Shown: piece after piece, positions 61,196 through 64,000 of the stretch
Layout of the letters: the number at the start of each line of letters is the position of its first letter
How positions within the stretch are numbered: position 1 is the stretch's first letter
NCBI GenBank assembly: GCA_003576915.1
Contig: QEVF01000002.1
Location: 124,001-188,000 of the forward strand
Direction of reading: 5' to 3'
Source: Planctomycetota bacterium
GTDB lineage: Bacteria > Planctomycetota > UBA8742 > UBA2392
Length of the DNA stretch: 64,000 bases
Made by a program: the position numbers and the translations under genes
The notes under the pieces: model-generated
Database searches by the model: none
What the model was told of the DNA's origin: nothing
The model's input: only the letters and a program-made list of their open reading frames with translations

Positions 61196-62863
61196 CTACT
61201 TCTCGAAATAGGCCTTATCCAGATAGAACTGATCGCCGGTATCCACGCGCACTCCCTTGAGCTTACTGGTCCAGGCGTAGCTCTTCTTGGCTGTCAACAA
61301 GGGCACAATCGGCCGGAACCGGTCGTGAGCCCACATCTCAAGATCTTTGTAGAGCTTGTCGCGCTTGCTTATGTCTGCTTCGCGTCCGGCCTCCTCAATG
61401 CGCCGATGGACTTCAATGTCGAAGAAGCGGGCAAGGTTGTTATCCGAGGGCTGCCATTCCCCCTTGTCATTCTTGACACCATCGAGCAGCGGGCGCCAGA
61501 AATTGTCCGGTTCGCCATTGTCTCCCATCCAACCCAGCAGCATCAGCGCGTAATCGCCCTTGGGGACCATTTCGCCGATTTCAGCCATCTTGCGAGGCTC
61601 CAGTTCAATCTTCAGGCCGATGGGTTCCAGTTGCTGGCGAATCAGGTCTGCCAATTCGCGCGGATACAGGAGATAGGGGCGGGGCACTTCCGGCAGGATC
61701 AGCTTGATCACAGCCCCCTCTACCCCGGCCTCCCTGATGAGGCGCCTGGCTGTCTCGAGCGCCTCATCCCGCGACATGGTATCGGTTTTGGGCTTGTAGT
61801 CCTTGGGATGGCCAAACGGCATGGTGTACGGGATCAGCACATGCGCCGGCTTGGCCGCACCGTAGTAGCGCTCAACAAACGGGGTGCGGTCAACCACCAT
61901 CGCGATCGCATCACGCACCCGCTTGTCCTTGGTGGGGTAGTTCTTGCTCTGATCGCAGTTCATGGCCAGGTACATGATGTTGATGGCGTCCCACGTGAAG
62001 AGCGTGACGCCCTTGTTCGCCTTCAAGTCCTCCCAGTCCGAAGGCAAGAGGGTGTCGGTAAATCCGGCAGCTCCGGCCAGCACCTGCTCGCGGCGCGACT
62101 TGTGATCGGCCATTGAAGTGAAGCTCAACAGTTTGATCTGTGGCGCGCCGCCCCAGTAATCCTCGAACGCCGTCAACGTGACGCTTTCAGAGCCGCGATA
62201 GTCTTCGGCGCGGGCGATGCGGTAGGGGCCGGTGCCCGACGTGTTTTCGATCAGCCACTTCTCGCGCTTGGCAGGGGTATTCAGCTTTGCCATTTCGTCG
62301 ATGGCCTTGGAGCTGATCACGAACGCCGCATGCAGACTCACGTTGGCCAGAAAGCGCGGGTTGGAATCATGCAGCGTGAATCGCACCGTCTTGGCGTCCA
62401 CGGCCTCGATCTTCGCGATGTCAGCGAGGTCTGTGGCGTAAGGGCGCTTGGTGGGCTGCGCGGGGTGGTCCTTCTGTATCAGGCGCTCGAAGCTTTTCTT
62501 GACTGCGTCAGCGTTGAGGCTTGTTCCGTCGTGAAACTTCACGTTCTCGCGCAGCGTAAACGTGTAGATCTTGGCGTTGTCCTCCACTTTCCAGTCCGTC
62601 GCGAGGCTGGGTTCCCACTTCGGCACGGACACGGGGCCATCCTTGATTTCAGGCGCACGGACCAGGCCCTCGAACATCTGCGCCAGAATCGCAATGTCAC
62701 CGCCGCTGCTGGAGGCCTGCGGATCCAGAATCTCAAACTTGTCGCTGCGCAGGATTTTGAGGACGTCCTTCTCTTCAGCCTTGGTGATCTCCTTGCCGCC
62801 GCCGCAGGCCGGGGTCCAAAGCAGCAGCAGACAAGCGCAAACTCCTGCAAGCACTCGTGTCAT
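61196..62863 (-). CDS. Solute-binding lipoprotein of the peptide transporter (SBP_bac_5)
   Basis: 555 aa. N-terminus MTRVLAGVCACLLLLWTPAC ends in the lipobox TPAC, so the mature protein is anchored at Cys20. SBP family 5 landmarks: ILDPQASSSGGDIAILAQMFEGLVR, the FTLRENVKFHDGTSLNADAVKKSFERL segment near the ligand cleft, VRDAIAMVVDRTPFVERYYG, and RLIREAG. These are periplasmic oligopeptide or nickel-binding proteins. It is the first gene of the transporter operon. Its ligand cannot be told from the sequence. Confidence 0.94.
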   Translation of the reverse strand: MTRVLAGVCACLLLLWTPACGGGKEITKAEEKDVLKILRSDKFEILDPQASSSGGDIAILAQMFEGLVRAPEIKDGPVSVPKWEPSLATDWKVEDNAKIYTFTLRENVKFHDGTSLNADAVKKSFERLIQKDHPAQPTKRPYATDLADIAKIEAVDAKTVRFTLHDSNPRFLANVSLHAAFVISSKAIDEMAKLNTPAKREKWLIENTSGTGPYRIARAEDYRGSESVTLTAFEDYWGGAPQIKLLSFTSMADHKSRREQVLAGAAGFTDTLLPSDWEDLKANKGVTLFTWDAINIMYLAMNCDQSKNYPTKDKRVRDAIAMVVDRTPFVERYYGAAKPAHVLIPYTMPFGHPKDYKPKTDTMSRDEALETARRLIREAGVEGAVIKLILPEVPRPYLLYPRELADLIRQQLEPIGLKIELEPRKMAEIGEMVPKGDYALMLLGWMGDNGEPDNFWRPLLDGVKNDKGEWQPSDNNLARFFDIEVHRRIEEAGREADISKRDKLYKDLEMWAHDRFRPIVPLLTAKKSYAWTSKLKGVRVDTGDQFYLDKAYFEK

Positions 62864-62963
62864 GACTATTCACCTCAGGAATGGGGTGCACATGATGCAG
62901 GCGGCGAATACCCGGCGAAACCAAAATCGAGCCTAAAGCACTTACCAATACCCCTGGCGCAGC

Positions 62964-63614
62964 CTAAAGGCCCTGCGTACGGCGCTCCAGCTCCGCCACG
63001 CGGGCCTCCAGCGCCGCCAGGCGCTGCTCCAGGGTGGGGGAAGGGGAAGTCGTTGCCGCGCTGAAACTGCCGGAGGCAAAGGTGGTGGGGGACTCAGGGG
63101 CCTGCGGCAGGGCCTCACCGTCAGGGTAGAAGGTGTGCGCCCAGCGCACCCCTCGTACCCGCCCCTCTTCACTCAATCGCTGGACCAGGGGTTGAGGCCG
63201 CGAGCGCAGCTTCTCAAGCACCCCATGGAGCGCCTCCAAAGTGGGCAGATCTGCCATGCGGCTTGCGCGGCTTCTCAACTCGCCTTCACTCTGCGGGCCG
63301 CGCAGCATGAGTTCGGCCAATACGGCAATCTCAGGCTTGGAAAGCGCAAGCGTGGCGCTCATGGCCTCTTCCCACTTGGGAACGCGGGCGCCGGCGCCGA
63401 AGAACTGCACCGCCAGGCTTCTGCTCTTGAGGGCCAGGCAGGCCTGCTCGACTTCCTGTTCGCTGTAACTGGTCTCGGGATCACGCGCGCTCTTCTGGTT
63501 GCAGCCGTTGGTGAGTGCGTTGAGCGAAAGGGGATAGGCCTGAGGCGTGGTAAGCCACTTTTCAATCAGCGTACCCAGTACGCGACGTTCGATTTCAGTG
63601 AGTTTGAGAGACAT
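62964..63614 (-). CDS. yceH: YceH/DUF480 family protein
   Basis: 216 aa. Two winged-helix-like DUF480 repeats: LTEIERRVLGTLIEKWLTTPQAYPLSLNALTNGCNQKSARDPE, a family signature, and LALSKPEIAVLAELMLRGPQSEGELRSRASRM. A C-terminal coiled coil (PTLEQRLAALEARVAELERRTQ) follows. The family is widespread with no settled role. It lies upstream of the peptide-binding protein gene on the same strand with a 100-base gap and is preceded by the 16-bp inverted repeat. Confidence 0.9.
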   Translation of the reverse strand: MSLKLTEIERRVLGTLIEKWLTTPQAYPLSLNALTNGCNQKSARDPETSYSEQEVEQACLALKSRSLAVQFFGAGARVPKWEEAMSATLALSKPEIAVLAELMLRGPQSEGELRSRASRMADLPTLEALHGVLEKLRSRPQPLVQRLSEEGRVRGVRWAHTFYPDGEALPQAPESPTTFASGSFSAATTSPSPTLEQRLAALEARVAELERRTQGL

Positions 63615-63642
63615 GCCTGTCTGTTAAACAATCGGGGCGACT

Positions 63643-63675
63643 CCCAAGAAACAGTCCACTGGACTGTTTCTTGGG
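63643..63675. repeat. Perfect 16-bp inverted repeat (hairpin)
   Basis: CCCAAGAAACAGTCCA, one base (C), TGGACTGTTTCTTGGG. It sits between the truncated gene (ends 63728) and yceH, both on the minus strand, so it may be a terminator of the former, though no T-run follows it on that strand. Confidence 0.85.
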
Positions 63676-63727
63676 CTCGCTCCCTTCGGTGGCCATGCTG
63701 GCCCCTGCGCGCGAATCAATCGACGCG

Positions 63728-64000
63728 CTACTTTTTCTCTTCGAACTCCCGGGCCAGCTCTGCGGCTTCCCGGCCGGCGGGTGTGTCGGGGTAGTCCTTG
63801 GACAGCTTGCCAAGCGCCTTCTGTGCGTCGGCCGGCTTCATGGTCGCCAGAGTCGGCTTCAGCCTCGCCAGCTTCTCCCGTGCCTCGACGCATTCCTTGT
63901 AGGCCTTGCCGGCTTTGGTCTTCTTGGCTTCGCTGGCGCAATCCTTGGCATAGTCGAGGCCGCTGAAGTCCCGGGCGTCGGCTTCAAGCAGAGCCACGAG
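63728..64000 (-). CDS. C-terminal fragment of a helical protein (runs off the window)
   Basis: The frame is open from base 64000 to a TAG at 63728-63730, 90 codons, and must start outside the window. The visible part is charged and helical, CASEAKKTKAGKAYKECVEA, EKLARLKPTLATMKPADAQK, and ends KLSKDYPDTPAGREAAELAREFEEKK. The YPDTPAGREA segment is the common TPR/outer-membrane-lipoprotein style in which a helix repeat follows a D-Y-P-D-T-P loop. It is similar in style to the tails of the thioredoxin-fold paralogues at 38-40 kb, so it may be another secreted protein of that type; this is only a guess. Confidence 0.6.
   Translation of the reverse strand, partial: LVALLEADARDFSGLDYAKDCASEAKKTKAGKAYKECVEAREKLARLKPTLATMKPADAQKALGKLSKDYPDTPAGREAAELAREFEEKK

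Overview
The window is high-GC bacterial chromosome with compact genes on both strands. It looks like a planctomycete or a relative. The signs are a membrane-anchored Ser/Thr kinase with a DWG (not DFG) magnesium loop, many secreted proteins of unknown function in tandem paralogue families, an alpha/alpha-toroid 'squalene-oxidase-like' secreted protein, TIM44-like zinc-ribbon membrane proteins, and a PrkA/DUF444 pair. This placement is inference; no rRNA gene is present to confirm it. I found no tRNA, rRNA, CRISPR array, insertion sequence or phage gene.

Layout. 1-11 kb: kinase plus PIG-L deacetylase; an aldo/keto-reductase-like protein lacking its catalytic Tyr and His; a large secreted protein; a minus-strand run lgt > clpP-like > lipoprotein; and a flavin-dependent halogenase with a histone-like basic tail. 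11-11.4 kb: a gene-free cluster of palindromic repeats. 11.4-19.5 kb: TPM/TIM44 zinc-ribbon membrane module, two uncharacterised envelope proteins and an M28 peptidase. 19.5-24 kb: phoU-phoB-phoR and a MoxR ATPase. 24-33.7 kb: housekeeping block (DUF2200, mutM, rqcH/NFACT, trpS, Bax-inhibitor-1, der, miaA-like, rpsA). 33.8-40 kb: three tandem secreted paralogues followed by two thioredoxin-fold paralogues, the second interrupted by two in-frame TGA codons. 40-41.3 kb: a three-haem CcoO-like cytochrome. 41.3-50.5 kb: an aryl/acyl-CoA catabolic cluster (thioesterase, benzoate-CoA-ligase family, creatininase family, SDR, RidA, MarR, enoyl-CoA hydratase, acyl-CoA dehydrogenase, 2Fe-2S ferredoxin, Old-Yellow-Enzyme) resembling aerobic 2-aminobenzoyl-CoA clusters without the fused monooxygenase. 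50.6-54 kb: small proteins including an IsdG-type monooxygenase, a cupin and a degenerate parvulin, then the toroid protein. 54-64 kb, minus strand: DUF444, glycosyltransferase 9, a TPR/zinc-ribbon protein, prkA, a dipeptide-type ABC transporter without ATPases, yceH, and a truncated gene at the edge.

The strongest regulatory find is upstream of trpS. A 17-codon leader ORF with three consecutive Trp codons is followed by an intrinsic terminator, and its last codons can pair with the 5' arm of that terminator. This is the complete logic of ribosome-mediated transcription attenuation, here on a tryptophanyl-tRNA synthetase gene. Other notable elements are a possible pseudoknot between rpsA and the secreted-paralogue operon, a TetR-type palindrome on a promoter at 50.6 kb, and a MarR-type palindrome in front of the SDR gene.

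Gene starts were moved from the longest ORF to the start best supported by a ribosome-binding site, signal peptide or family alignment.
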